From: JAKAVN01 sp963734845
GTDB lineage: Bacteria > Desulfobacterota > Binatia > Binatales > Binataceae
NCBI GenBank assembly: GCA_963734845.1
Contig: CAVTIS010000002.1
Span: forward strand, 1-64,000
Length of the DNA stretch: 64,000 nt
Direction: 5' to 3'
Positions within the stretch are counted from its first letter, which is position 1. The number at the start of each line of letters is the position of its first letter. The notes under the pieces were generated by a model, which saw only the letters and a list, made by a program, of their open reading frames with translations, was not told the origin of the DNA and did not search any database. Position numbers and translations under genes: made by a program. Of the stretch, positions 8,369 through 17,559 are shown one piece after another.

Positions 8369-9673
8369 AATACCCTGGTCTTTTCTCTGGTGCTTTCCAC
8401 GGACCAAAGGGTCACGGGTTCACTGTCTCGCATACGGTAAACATGGGCACGACACACTAGGGTGCCCCGGAGGCCGAACTTGCTAGTAAATGTTAGTCCA
8501 AGCTTTCGTCAGCACGCGGTGTGCCATCAGTTTGTCTTGGCTTTACCTCTCCAAGACAGTCGGTACCAAGCAGCCGTCGCAGTAACGCAACGAGCAGCCG
8601 TCGCGTTGATGCAACGACGCACGATCTGGCGCAACTTTGGGGTCCGTGCCGCTACCGAATGGAACGCTTTCGATGACGAGACCTTAAATGCCGCGGCTGA
8701 ACTCGCGAAACGTCGCGGTACCAGGCTCACCGTAACAGAAGGCTTACGTCGAGCGCGTGATCGGCTCGAGCCGCGTCGATGCCGAAGAGTCTTTGAATGT
8801 CGCGGGCTTGGCGAATGCCCCACGAGGGGGAGGTGGAAGGGCGGGCCGGCGTCACGTCACTGAATCCTCAGAAGCTGTAAACCGCACGTCTTCTCGTTTC
8901 GATCTTCGTTATTGCTCGGTCGAACGAAGTTCCGTTAACCGCCGTTTTGAAACATCATCCTTGAGTCGGGAAAAACTATTCGTATGCGGCATCGTCAATC
9001 GACGCACGAGATGAAGTCCATCCGAGACCTCACGCATCAGAGGCTGTATCGCTAATCGCGCGCGTTTCTATTGCACGGGCGCAACTGCCTCTCGGGGGAA
9101 TGTGCGCCATCGCCTGAATTTGGTAGTGAAAGGCCAGGATAGTTCCTTGACACGTGAAATGCGTGCAAATTGGTGGATATTTCGAGTTTAGCTACGCGCT
9201 TGCCGGATTCCATTTTCCGGGTACTTCCCGGTTTCGAGGGCGAGCAGCGGTGATGGCTACGCAAAGCTCGAATCCAATGTGTGGGTCGGCTTTAACCTGA
9301 GGTGGCAAATTTCGATCGCCCTTTGGTTCGACAAAGGATTAAGCGATCCGAATCCGAAGACTTATAGTCATAAGTCTTATAGTCATGCCTAATCGAAAAA
9401 AGAAGTATACTTCAGAAATCGATCCCTTAAACCGGTTGGGTGTTTTTTTATGGCTTTCTACCTCGCACTCTGCCAGCGCCTCAGCCAGGCTCCTGGGCCG
9501 GCAATTCCGAAGCATTTTTAGGAGCGATGATTTTTGTCGTCAGCGAGAACCGCAGATATCGCAAAATTTGAATGGAGGCGTCATCGAATGTGCTTCGGGC
9601 GGACATGGACGTTGTAGAGGGGCTGGATGTAGATGCAAGTGCCACGCGTGCTGAAGCGTCTATCCAAGGGCGG
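8369..9673. other. 1.3 kb stretch without a supportable gene
   Basis: Open frames here (for example plus strand 8462-8863 and 9385-9654) show no recognisable motif, weak ribosome sites and implausible composition. The stretch may hold decayed sequence. A palindromic repeat at 9359-9386 is listed separately. Confidence 0.5.
9359..9386. repeat. Palindrome plus direct repeat
   Basis: GACTTATAGTCATAAGTC (9359-9376) is a 7-bp inverted repeat around AGTC, and the 11-base string CTTATAGTCAT occurs at 9361 and again at 9376. The role is unknown; such a structure could be a protein-binding site. Confidence 0.7.
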
Positions 9674-9826
9674 ATGTGGGATGCGTGGTGTCCTAGGGGC
9701 TTCGTTTTCGCGCGCGAGACCGCGAATAAGAGTGCCAGAGGAGAAACTTCGACCGAGTACATCTTTGCCTTTGTGGTCGTGGCAATCGTAGTTTTTGCCA
9801 CATACCTCTCCCTTCTCAACATTTAA
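9674..9826 (+). CDS. Small Flp-like pilin
   Basis: The 50-aa product ends with ARGETSTEYIFAFVVVAIVVFATY, a close parallel to the RGQTMTEYALIL helix of the Flp pilins at 7.7 and 34.4 kb: Gly, Glu at +5 relative to the cleavage site, Tyr and one hydrophobic helix. It lacks the usual polar C-terminal tail, ending six residues after the Tyr that closes the helix. The ATG at 9674 gives a leader of normal size; the open frame extends further upstream with unconvincing sequence. It may be a minor pilin or a decaying pilin gene. Confidence 0.6.
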   Translation: MWDAWCPRGFVFARETANKSARGETSTEYIFAFVVVAIVVFATYLSLLNI

Positions 9827-9978
9827 TCGGCGCGAGCGAAACCATGAATTTCGTTCTCATGCGTTTATTGGGCGCCTAAGGCAACATTGCCCGATTCGCG
9901 GCAGGGCGGAGCCCGGCGCGCCGTGCTGCTCAGAAGGACCAGGTGGTGGGCAAGATTGGCAGGAACACTTAGAAAAGC

Positions 9979-11740
9979 ATGAAGCAGAAGTACGAAGAGA
10001 AAGACCCTAGAAGGTCTCGTCGATCCGGGGCGTGAGCAGGGCTACCAGACTTTCGACCAGATCGACGGTTTCCTGCCCCAGGACGTCGCGACGACCGACA
10101 GACTTGCGGCGCTGCGCCGGAGAGCTTCGAGGACATGGACATCAAGGTCGTCGAGGAAGTCCCCACCGAGGACGCCGAGGGCGAGATTGAGGCGGAGCCC
10201 GAAAAAGAGGCCGAAGAAGAGACCGGCCGACGCGGCGGGTGATTCGTCTGACCCGGTACGGCTCTACCTCAAGGAGATGGGCAACTTCCAGCTGCTCTCG
10301 CGCGAGCAGGAAGTCGAGATTGCCAAGCGGATCGAGGCCGGCGAGAACGAGGTCGAAGAAGAGGTCCTGCAGTCGCCGGTGACGCTCGATTTTCTGATCA
10401 AGCTGGGCGATCGGATCGAGGCTGGCGAGGCCGACCTGCGCGACATCTTCGAAGAAAACGAAGAGCCCGCCGATCCCGACGAGGAGCGTGGGCCCGAAGC
10501 CAACGAAAAGCAACTCAAGAAGCTGCATGACTCGACGAAAAAGCTGAAGACCTGCGCGCCAAGCTCGAAGAGATCGAAGAGGAACTGCGCGAGCGGCCCG
10601 GGCCGCAGCGCAAAGCCCAAACTCGAGAACGCAGTACGCGCGGATGCAAGCGAGCGGGTCAAGGCCGAACTTCATCACGATGGGGCTGTCGCGCCACGTC
10701 CGCGAGACCGTCATCTGCGAGATGCGCCGTCTGCTCGAGCAAGCGCGCGAGTCGCAGCGGATCATCCAGCACTACGAGGATGCGACCGGCCGCACCAAGA
10801 CCCAGCTAATCTACGCGAGGCCGCCGAGGCCGAGGATCGTCGCCACGTACTCAAGGTCAATGGCACCCGCGAGAACCTGCTCGATATCGCGGCCCGCATC
10901 CAAGCGAAGCACAGCGCACCATGAAGGCGGTCGAACGGCGGGTCAAGGCGAGCGAGCGAGGAATTCGCGCCGCTCGATCGAAACGATCGCTGCCGGCCAG
11001 GCACAAGAGCCGGCGCGCCAAGAAAGAACTGACCGAGGCCAATCTGCGCCTGGTAGTGAGTCTTGCCAAGCGTTACACGAATCGCGGGCTTGGGTTACTC
11101 GACCTGATCCAGGAAGGCAACATCGGCCTGATGCACGCGGTCGACAAGTTCGAGTACCAGCGCGGCTTCAAGTTCTCGACTTACGCGACCTGGTGGATTC
11201 GGCAGTCGATGTCGCGCGCGCATCGCCGACCAGGGCCGCACCATCCGTATCCCGGTGCACATGGTCGAGACGATCAACAAGCTGCTGCGCGTGACGCGCT
11301 TGCTGGTCCAGCGGCTCGGCCGCGAGCCGGGCCCCGAAGAGATCGCCGAGCAGATGGAGATGCCGCTCGACAAGGTCCAGAAGGTGCTCAAGATCGTCAA
11401 GGAGCCGATTTCGCTCGAGACCCCGATTGGCGACGAAGAGCAAAGCTCGCTCGGCGACTTTGTCGAGGACGAACTCGCGCCCTCGCCGGTCGAGGCTGCG
11501 ATCCAGGGCAACCTCGGCGAGCAGACGCGCAAGGTGCTGGCGACACTCACGCCGCGCGAGGAGCAAATCCTACGGATGCGCTTCGGCATCGGGCAAAAGA
11601 CCGAGTACACGCTCGAAGAGGTCGGCAAGCAGTTCGCGGTCACGCGCGAACGGATTCGCCAAATCGAGGCGAAGGCGCTGCGCAAGTTGCGTCAGACCGG
11701 GCGCTCGCGCAACCTCGAGCGGTTTATGGATCGCGAGTAG
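9979..11740 (+). pseudogene. rpoD: rpoD-like sigma-70 factor, broken by multiple frame changes
   Basis: All parts of a primary sigma factor are present in order, but spread over three frames. Seen are region 1.1 (GREQGYQTFDQIDGFLPQD, near 10030), region 1.2 (DPVRLYLKEMGNFQLLSREQE, near 10250), region 2 (EANLRLVVSLAKRYTNRG and FKFSTYATWWIRQSMSRA, to 11220), then region 3 and 4 in another frame (HMVETINKLLRV to RERIRQIEAKALRKLRQTGRS). At least eight frame changes occur (near 10002, 10107, 10240, 10545, 10650, 10815, 10918, 11000 and 11218). Residues in each piece are still highly conserved. It is therefore a recent pseudogene or an indel-damaged assembly of a real gene; an intact copy elsewhere would settle it. 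Confidence 0.85.
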
Positions 11741-12304
11741 GGTCGACTCCTGGAGTATATAAAAAACACCTTGCCAGGTGGCGAGATTTCGTAAGGTCTC
11801 TACCCGCGACCGAAAACGCGTACCGTGCTCTCATCGACTCCTTCAAGGCACCATGGGAGCGTCTGGTGGCTTGGTGATCCTGCTGCACGCCCGCAGGCGG
11901 CTAGTCACGATTAGTGTGACTTCCAATTCTGACTGCCGAGTGGATCGCTGGGCACGTGACGGACGCTTTCCCCTGGGAGCAATGGCCAAGATAGGGGTTC
12001 GGCGCCGCCGACCTCCGGTCTCAAGGTTGGAAGACTTTCCTGCGCAATCATGCCGCCGGCATCGCTTCGCCAACCAGATCCGTACGCATCTCTCACTGCA
12101 CAAGAATGGGCCCGACTTTCGGCGCCCCAGAAGCTCGGCCCCATCGCAGCCATCTCAATTCTGGGTGGGCTGCATCACCAATATGTCAGGGTTTAGGTTT
12201 TGACTAAGCACAGGTAAGACCAGTGCCACCTGGCAGCGTCCACGAAACTGGTGCTCTTCGATCGTACCTATCAGCATCGTCACCCGGTAATGGAAATCGG
12301 AATC
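11741..12304. other. Stretch without a supportable gene
   Basis: No convincing gene is visible. A weak inverted repeat (CACCTTGCCAGGTG near 11769) follows the sigma-factor pseudogene and could be its old terminator. Open frames on both strands lack motifs and ribosome sites. Confidence 0.5.
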
Positions 12305-12556
12305 TTAGCGACTGGTTTCCAGTTTCGATCGCCAGGTATCGATCGCCTCGATGTTGAACCGCCAATCGCTGCCAATGCGGAAAGCTGGTATCTCTCGGCG
12401 TTTGAGCAACCGATAAACGGTGGAGGGATGCACATGCAAATAGCGCGAGACCTCCTCCAACGTCATCACCTTAGCATTTCGCGTCTCTAGAGCATCGTCT
12501 ATCTTGTCGGTCATAACGTTTTGTTGTTTTCGTGAATCGAGCGTTTCAGTTGGCAT
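12305..12556 (-). CDS. Excisionase/MerR-like HTH DNA-binding protein
   Basis: The 83-aa protein has a clear HTH_17/excisionase-family domain: VMTLEEVSRYLHVHPSTVYRLLKRREIPAFRIGSDWRF, in which the first helices bind DNA and the RIGSDWRF strand forms the wing. The start ATG at 12556 follows GGGAGGGAG by about 10 bases; a longer frame reaches 12592. Such proteins act as recombination directionality factors, antitoxin-like regulators or transcription activators. No recombinase is adjacent. It stands alone, about 230 bp downstream of the XRE/ImmA operon and on the same strand. Confidence 0.82.
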   Translation of the reverse strand: MPTETLDSRKQQNVMTDKIDDALETRNAKVMTLEEVSRYLHVHPSTVYRLLKRREIPAFRIGSDWRFNIEAIDTWRSKLETSR

Positions 12557-12787
12557 AGCGGCCCGCTCCCTCCCGACCATTCTTATATACAACTGCGGAT
12601 AGAGGTCGTCTCCCGCAAAAAAAACACAAAAGGGAAAAAAAAAACTTGGCTCCCGGCCAATTAACTCAACAAGAAGTTATCAGAACTCCACTCTTAGTCA
12701 ATCCCGCCGGTCGCTCAGGAGCGGCGAGCTCAGCCGCAAGTCGAACGGAGAACGTTAAAATAGACCAATCGGCGAGTAGCTGCAGAT
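12557..12787. other. AT-rich spacer with A tracts
   Basis: The stretch holds two A-rich tracts (A8 near 12618 and A10 near 12636), unlike the surrounding GC-rich DNA. It probably contains the promoter of the HTH gene at 12556, reading leftward. No gene seen. Confidence 0.45.
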
Positions 12788-13222
12788 TTAACTGTCCCCG
12801 GGCTGTCGGATCAGCGTCAGAACGGCCAAGAACTCGCGCTCGGTGAGAACGTACCCGAGCAGGCTGAGGTGCTTCAAAGCCTGAATCTCGCGCGCCGTGA
12901 TATGATATCTGGCCCGCAGAGTCTTGGAGCTTACGAATCGTTGCCACGCTTTAGCTGGATCTTTCGAGGGAGCAAGGTCGGCGCTGCTCTCCAACAGCGA
13001 TTTTGCCTCGGGATGCGCGAGGAGAAATAATTGCTGCGGGTCCAATTCTAATACTTCGGCGAGATGTTTGATCAATGCAAAGGATGGTTTACGCCGCCCA
13101 CTCTCAAGATACGCGACGTGACTTCCTTTTACCCCAAGCATCTCGGCCAATTGGCGCTGTGTCAGACCCTGCGTCTGACGTCGGTGCTTCACTATCTCGC
13201 CCAATGTCTTAGGTGACTTCAT
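12788..13222 (-). CDS. XRE family transcriptional regulator
   Basis: The 144-aa protein starts with a Cro/C1-type HTH: TLGEIVKHRRQTQGLTQRQLAEMLGVKGSHVAYLESGRRKPS (residues 6-47), followed by an all-helical C-terminal part (LTEREFLAVLTLIRQ) with no known fold name. Its start overlaps the stop of the 62-aa gene by four bases (ATGA), which implies translational coupling. As the third gene after an ImmA/IrrE-type protease, it is probably the DNA-binding partner or substrate of that protease, as in ICEBs1 ImmR/ImmA and IrrE/DdrO pairs. That relation is inference from the neighbourhood. Confidence 0.85.
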   Translation of the reverse strand: MKSPKTLGEIVKHRRQTQGLTQRQLAEMLGVKGSHVAYLESGRRKPSFALIKHLAEVLELDPQQLFLLAHPEAKSLLESSADLAPSKDPAKAWQRFVSSKTLRARYHITAREIQALKHLSLLGYVLTEREFLAVLTLIRQPGDS

Positions 13223-13407
13223 AAGTTGTACTCGTTTAATAGGGCTCGCCTCAACTGAGTATAGTGAACCACGGCAGCTAGGTATTGGAGTCGCTTTTCA
13301 GCCGATAAACCAGATTCGAGAGCGAGCCCATATTGACGGCGAAAATAATCGATGATTTTCGATGACAGTGCTCCTCTAATTCCACCTGTCTTTTTCAAAG
13401 GTATCAA
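13219..13407 (-). CDS. Small 62-aa protein between ImmA-like protease and XRE regulator
   Basis: I do not recognise the sequence. It is basic at the N-terminus and mainly helical (KIIDYFRRQYGLALESG, RLQYLAAVVHYTQLRRALLNEY). Its start overlaps the protease gene by 32 bp and its stop overlaps the XRE start by four bases, so it is locked into a three-gene operon, which supports it as a real gene. It might be a third partner or inhibitor of the protease-regulator pair; no direct evidence. Confidence 0.68.
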   Translation of the reverse strand: MIPLKKTGGIRGALSSKIIDYFRRQYGLALESGLSAEKRLQYLAAVVHYTQLRRALLNEYNL

Positions 13408-14008
13408 AAAAGGCTTGAGCGATATCCACGGGGAAGGTACCCAAGCTTACTAAGATGTCAGCTGCGAGCTCCACTGGGTCAGTGAGATGTTTGGCATAGC
13501 CGGTGTAAAGCAGAAAACGGCCTGGCTCTTTGTACGAATCAAACATTTCGGCGGTCAGATGGTGGCCCATTTCATGAGCAAACGCGAGGCCCATCGCTAC
13601 CTGGTGATGGGCGGTGTTGACGCAAATAAGTGGACGTTTAGTAGCAGGAGCTTTTTTTACATAAAAGCCCATGAGAGCGAGGCCTTGCGGCGATGAGATG
13701 TGAGCAAGTCGAAAGTCAACGCCTAAGCGAGACCACCGAGTTATGAATTCCTGAGGAGGACCAATCCTGAATGACCTGCGGTTTAGGTGGGGCCACACCC
13801 ATCGCCGTCCTTCTGCGACTATGCCCTGGATCTCGCAGCGGCTGAAAAACATTTTAAGGGAACAACCGTAGTCGTGTCTCGACAAAACCCTTATCTCCTC
13901 AACGGCGCCTGTGAAGATAAGGGACTGCTCGTGTTCGACCGGGCCCGTCGACGCCAATATGTCAACGATCAAACCTTCCAGAACAGAGACACGTGCCTTA
14001 ACACCCAT
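13376..14008 (-). CDS. ImmA/IrrE family metallo-endopeptidase
   Basis: The 210-aa protein has the zinc protease motif HEMGHH (His145, Glu146, His149) and a downstream DPVELAADILVSLG segment whose Glu180 is the likely third zinc ligand. Phe/Ala-rich surroundings (MGLAFAHEMGHHL) fit the IrrE_N_Zn family, in which the enzyme cleaves a cognate XRE repressor after a stress signal. The N-terminal ~110 residues are not recognised and might sense the signal. It is first in an operon with the 62-aa protein and the XRE regulator. Start ATG at 14008; an inverted repeat at 14129-14145 in the upstream region might be the operator. Confidence 0.85.
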   Translation of the reverse strand: MGVKARVSVLEGLIVDILASTGPVEHEQSLIFTGAVEEIRVLSRHDYGCSLKMFFSRCEIQGIVAEGRRWVWPHLNRRSFRIGPPQEFITRWSRLGVDFRLAHISSPQGLALMGFYVKKAPATKRPLICVNTAHHQVAMGLAFAHEMGHHLTAEMFDSYKEPGRFLLYTGYAKHLTDPVELAADILVSLGTFPVDIAQAFFDTFEKDRWN

Positions 14009-14128
14009 AGGATCACCTATGGTCGAAAGTTCGACATGACCTCGCCGCGACTCCGATGTCTCGGTTGGCCGTGACGAAGGTAGAAGCTTGCCATTTCTTT
14101 AGACATGTCGGCCTAATAGACAGCAAAA

Positions 14129-14145
14129 GTTGACGACCTGTCAAC
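14129..14145. promoter_or_regulatory. Inverted repeat GTTGAC-N5-GTCAAC, possible operator
   Basis: A perfect 6-bp inverted repeat with a 5-base spacer lies 120 bp upstream of the ImmA-like gene and about 290 bp before the GNAT-like gene on the other strand. Dyads of this size are typical of XRE repressor sites. The assignment to the XRE protein of the adjacent operon is inference. Confidence 0.4.
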
Positions 14146-14434
14146 AAGCTGAGGCCGTCTTATGAAGATGTCTTGGCTAGGGGCAGGGCCGATGTGCGCC
14201 CTTGATCGTCGGCGCACACGCCCTCCGCGTTATCGAATAGCGCCTAGTCGACCAACCAGCTGTGGCGGCCTCAACACGGCCGACCTTGGCTTGCGCTTAT
14301 ATCTCGTCTTTGGTGAACGCCTTTCTGCTGGGAAATCGGGGCTTGCCTCCGTGCGTGCCCCACCGTTGCCTCCGTCGGCAGGTTCCGTTCGTCCTTGCCA
14401 ATACACATTTAAGCTTGCAATAGAGGTGATTGCG

Positions 14435-15154
14435 ATGGAAATGCGCCTAATGACTACAAGATCTGAGCGCGAACTCTTTGGCCAACGCGTAACGGAGGCC
14501 CGCGCCAGGCACGGTGGCATCTTCAGAGAAGTATTCGGAATGCGGTTCGACAACAGAGCTCGTCTGGCTTCGGCGAGTCTCTACGCGTTGTTCGAAAATG
14601 AAAGCGATTCAGCCGAGAAAATGATTGCCGGAATCGCAATGCATAATCTTCAGATATTTCCGCAAAGTTGTTCGGAACCCGACCTCGGCCATCTGCCACC
14701 TCAATCGGTCCTCGAGTGCAGCGATCATTGGTCGCTTTCCAAAGGTGCGGGGATGCGGGCTTGGCATGGGGCCGCAATTCAGGTTGTACGACTCCAAGCC
14801 TGCGCGGTTCTCGCCTACCTGGCCGTCGGATCATCGGACCATATGGGATTCTATTTCGCGATGGGGTTCGTCAAGGCGGGAAAGCCGGTCGAATACCCAT
14901 TCGTAGAAACGCTCGACGGGGCCAAACCGCAAGTGCAGCCTGTGATTTTGGAAGGCAAAGCATTGCAGAAACTAACTATAGGCGTTTCAGCGCTTAGCGT
15001 CACGACGCTAGACGACCATCGTATAGTGCGGTTCTCGACTTCTGCACGGCTACGTCCGAGTCTGCAACAACCCACATTTCCTCAATACCAACAATCTGCC
15101 GTGCCTTTCGCACCAAGTAACGGGGACAATGCCAGCGAAATACTGCAGCGCTAG
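14435..15154 (+). CDS. GNAT-like fold protein of unknown function
   Basis: The 239-aa protein (start ATG 14435 with GAGGTG six bases upstream) is not firmly recognised. It has an N-terminal RSERELFGQRVTEARARHGGIF helix, a central segment in which an aromatic-rich strand is followed by AIQVVRLQACAVLAYL, and FYFAMGFVKAGKPVEYPF, which resembles the last helix-strand of GNAT acyltransferases (FYxxxGFxxxG). A tail of about 60 residues is Pro/Gln-rich. The fatty acid desaturase gene begins about 105 bp downstream on the same strand, so an acyl-transfer role acting on a lipid substrate is possible (N-acyl amino acid synthase-like). The longer frame back to 14162 has poor sequence and is not used. 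Confidence 0.6.
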   Translation: MEMRLMTTRSERELFGQRVTEARARHGGIFREVFGMRFDNRARLASASLYALFENESDSAEKMIAGIAMHNLQIFPQSCSEPDLGHLPPQSVLECSDHWSLSKGAGMRAWHGAAIQVVRLQACAVLAYLAVGSSDHMGFYFAMGFVKAGKPVEYPFVETLDGAKPQVQPVILEGKALQKLTIGVSALSVTTLDDHRIVRFSTSARLRPSLQQPTFPQYQQSAVPFAPSNGDNASEILQR

Positions 15155-15260
15155 GTGTCTAAGAGGCTTAGCTGCTTCGGGCCGACCGCGCGACTCGCAA
15201 ACAACACCGCGCGCGTTGCAGTACTAACAATCTAAACCGATCGCGTTATGAGGGGAAAAC

Positions 15261-16241
15261 ATGAACTGTGAAACAATAGATAGCCTCCAAGCCGAAAGCG
15301 GCACGTTCCATGCTGTCGCGGCCGGAGTATCCTTCAACCTAAACAAGCAAGAAATAATTGAATTGTCCAAGATTAGATCATGGCTGGGCTGCCTCCACAT
15401 TGCTGCTGAATGGGGAATGATTCTGAGCACGATATACATCTGCCACAGGGCCCGTAGTCCGCTCTTTTACTTGCTGGCTGTCGCATTCCTCGGAGCCAAG
15501 CAACATGCGCTTCTAATTCTAATGCACGACGGCGTCCACTACCGACTGTTTCGGAATAGATGGCTTAATGATTGGGTAACTGAAATACTTTTGGCGTGGC
15601 CGAATTTGATTTCGGCAAGGGCTTACCGTCGAAACCACTTTGCTCATCATCTTTATTTGAATACGGACAAAGACCCTGACTGGGCTCGTAAACAAGAAAA
15701 CCCCGACTGGTTGTTTCCAAAGGGCTGGAATTATCTTCTGCGCTTACTAGTGCGGGATTTGTCAGGTCTGGGCGCTATAGCGTTTCTCAGAACCGTCCGT
15801 TCTGTCTCGGCTAGAGACATCAGTGTCGGCAAAGGATTCACATATTCGCGGTATGGATTTTACCTCGCAATTGCTTTAATACTAATTTGGACGAATGCAG
15901 TAGGACTGTTCATTCTTTATTGGTGTATACCTATGTTCACGTGGTTAATGTTTATTTTTCGCCTGCGCAGCATCGCTGAACATTCAGCCATAAATCATGC
16001 CGACGCGAATGCGGCTACTCGGACCACATGCGCTTCCTTAATTGAGCGAGTATTCGTAGCGCCCAAAAACGTCAACTATCACATCGAGCATCACTTATAT
16101 CCAAGTGTCCCTTTTTATCGTTTACCTGAACTCCACGCACTGCTGCTTTCAAAGCCAGGGTACCGCGACGCTGCCCATTTGACTCGTACCTATTGGGGAG
16201 TACTGCGGGAGGCGGCCGGATCGGCCAAATCCGCCTGTTAG
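15261..16241 (+). CDS. Membrane fatty acid desaturase
   Basis: The 326-aa protein has the three histidine boxes of membrane di-iron desaturases: HDGVH (residues 89-93), HFAHH (126-130) and HIEHH (274-278), separated by hydrophobic segments that would make four membrane helices. Such enzymes insert a double bond into, or hydroxylate, fatty acyl chains. AT content is higher than that of the flanking metabolic genes, hinting at transfer. The start ATG 15261 follows GAGGGG with 5-6 bases spacing. The GNAT-like gene upstream is its only likely operon partner. Confidence 0.9.
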   Translation: MNCETIDSLQAESGTFHAVAAGVSFNLNKQEIIELSKIRSWLGCLHIAAEWGMILSTIYICHRARSPLFYLLAVAFLGAKQHALLILMHDGVHYRLFRNRWLNDWVTEILLAWPNLISARAYRRNHFAHHLYLNTDKDPDWARKQENPDWLFPKGWNYLLRLLVRDLSGLGAIAFLRTVRSVSARDISVGKGFTYSRYGFYLAIALILIWTNAVGLFILYWCIPMFTWLMFIFRLRSIAEHSAINHADANAATRTTCASLIERVFVAPKNVNYHIEHHLYPSVPFYRLPELHALLLSKPGYRDAAHLTRTYWGVLREAAGSAKSAC

Positions 16242-17248
16242 CACAGGACTAAAGGTGAATCGATGAGGATGCAAGAGCGGGGAATACTTCACTAGTTGTC
16301 GAAGCAAAGTACATCAGTCAGAAACACCTGTCGGATTGTTGTCGCTGGTTCTGGCGGTTTTGTGCCTGGGTACCGCACGAGAGCAATTTCGTGCTGGAAG
16401 CCGCCGGTGGGCGTAAAAGGGAGTCGTCGTAGACGCCACCATCTTGCCCAGCCTGAATTAGCTCGATCGCCACAAGGGCGCATGCGATATACTCCAGGGC
16501 GCTAGCGGAACGGTTGAGCAAATCTCTTTTATGTCAGGCTCGTCATCTGGCATGGCGCTCTCCACAAGGAGAATTGCCTCAACAAGATTGCCTAACTCCG
16601 GGGCGTTAATTTCGGAAGTCAGCGATGCCGCGAAAACGCGGCACGCGTCGCCTCCCGTCTGCACGGTCATAAAGCTCAAGGAGATGGCAGAAGCAAATGC
16701 CAACATTCGATGACAACAGAACGGAATAAGAACAAAAACGCGAGGAAAGTTGGCTGTATATCTTAATGACCGTTAGTACTCTAGAATAAACTACCTGCGG
16801 GAACAATGAGCTAAATATGCGCCATTAACGAGTGCATAAGGCGCCTGCAGCATGAAGTCTCAACCAAAGCTGCGAAAGTCCGGGTAAGCTTCAAAAAGAC
16901 GGCTCTAACTACCGCGCTAGCCCGCCGAGTTAGCTGCCCTAGGCATGTGTCAGCAGAACTAATTGGAAGTTGAGGCCCGCGCGAGGATCGACAAATTCGA
17001 TCTTCCTCCAGCGAGCAGGCTCTTTGAATGCGGTGATGGAAGGTTTACCTCAGTCACTGAGCAAGCGCATGCTCAAGTTCGTCACTGCCGATGGCGTCGC
17101 AAGACGATGCGTCATAAGATGATATAAATGGTTAATGGCTTCTATTCTAACACTCAGTTAGCGTCTGCCAACTCAGGGTTAGCAGTTTTTTCCCGGTGTG
17201 CTTCCTAACAGAAACGCCCGAGCTCCTTGTGACGAAGGGAGGTTCCAG
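16242..17248. other. 1 kb stretch with no confident gene
   Basis: Only weak open frames are found. The best is a minus-strand frame at 16458-16706, listed separately. The rest (16.7-17.25 kb) shows no motif or good ribosome site and seems to be decayed or noncoding. Confidence 0.5.
16458..16706 (-). CDS. Possible small exported protein, perhaps frameshifted
   Basis: The 82-aa frame begins with a signal-peptide-like stretch (MLAFASAISLSFMTVQTGGDACRVFAASL) and continues with an acidic soluble part ending near PDIKEICSTV. The last 15 residues look like nonsense, while another frame just downstream reads ALEYIACALVAIELIQAG, which is protein-like; a one-base indel near 16510 would join them. No ribosome site is evident. 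Coding status is doubtful. Confidence 0.28.
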   Translation of the reverse strand: MLAFASAISLSFMTVQTGGDACRVFAASLTSEINAPELGNLVEAILLVESAMPDDEPDIKEICSTVPLAPWSISHAPLWRSS

Positions 17249-17470
17249 ATGAAGAACGACCTCGTTGATGTTTGTTTGATCGGTGACGTTGCACTCGTGG
17301 CCGCTATCTGCCACGAAGTCGGCTCCAGCGGGGCCCTCTTGGTTTGCAATGGCTGCCGAGACATGGAGGCGCTGATTGCCGGGATCCTCGTGATCGATGA
17401 CGACAAGGAGGCCTGGGCGCTGTGCGGAGTATGCATACGAAAGCTACCCGTCGAAGGAGCCGTCGCATGA
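17249..17470 (+). CDS. Small cysteine-pair (zinc-ribbon-like) protein
   Basis: The 73-aa protein has two Cys pairs, CNGC and CGVC, about 25 residues apart (LLVCNGCRDMEAL ... EAWALCGVCIRKL), which suggests a small zinc ribbon. The ATG at 17249 follows GGGAGG by eight bases, which makes it a better start than the frame's first ATG. I do not know its function; similar small proteins occur in mobile elements. Its end overlaps a very short frame at 17467 by four bases. Confidence 0.6.
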   Translation: MKNDLVDVCLIGDVALVAAICHEVGSSGALLVCNGCRDMEALIAGILVIDDDKEAWALCGVCIRKLPVEGAVA

Positions 17471-17559
17471 GCGGCGAGTTGGGCGCTGTCAGCGACCGCG
17501 ACCTGAAATGTTTTGAGCCAATCTGTGAGGAAATGGGTCGTTTCCTTCGCGATACGTGA
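17467..17559 (+). CDS. Very short frame coupled to the Cys-pair protein
   Basis: A 30-aa frame (MSGELGAVSDRDLKCFEPIC...) starts with an ATG that overlaps the stop of the preceding gene (ATGA), as in translationally coupled genes. A further protein-like frame (RLAELFSCPVELLAAYRIARDAG) follows out of phase near 17570, so this may be the head of a longer gene broken by an indel. Not recognised. Confidence 0.3.
   Translation: MSGELGAVSDRDLKCFEPICEEMGRFLRDT

Noticed and set aside
8462..8863. 133-aa plus-strand frame
   Set aside because: No motif, poor start, Arg-rich; weak periodicity. Left as noncoding.
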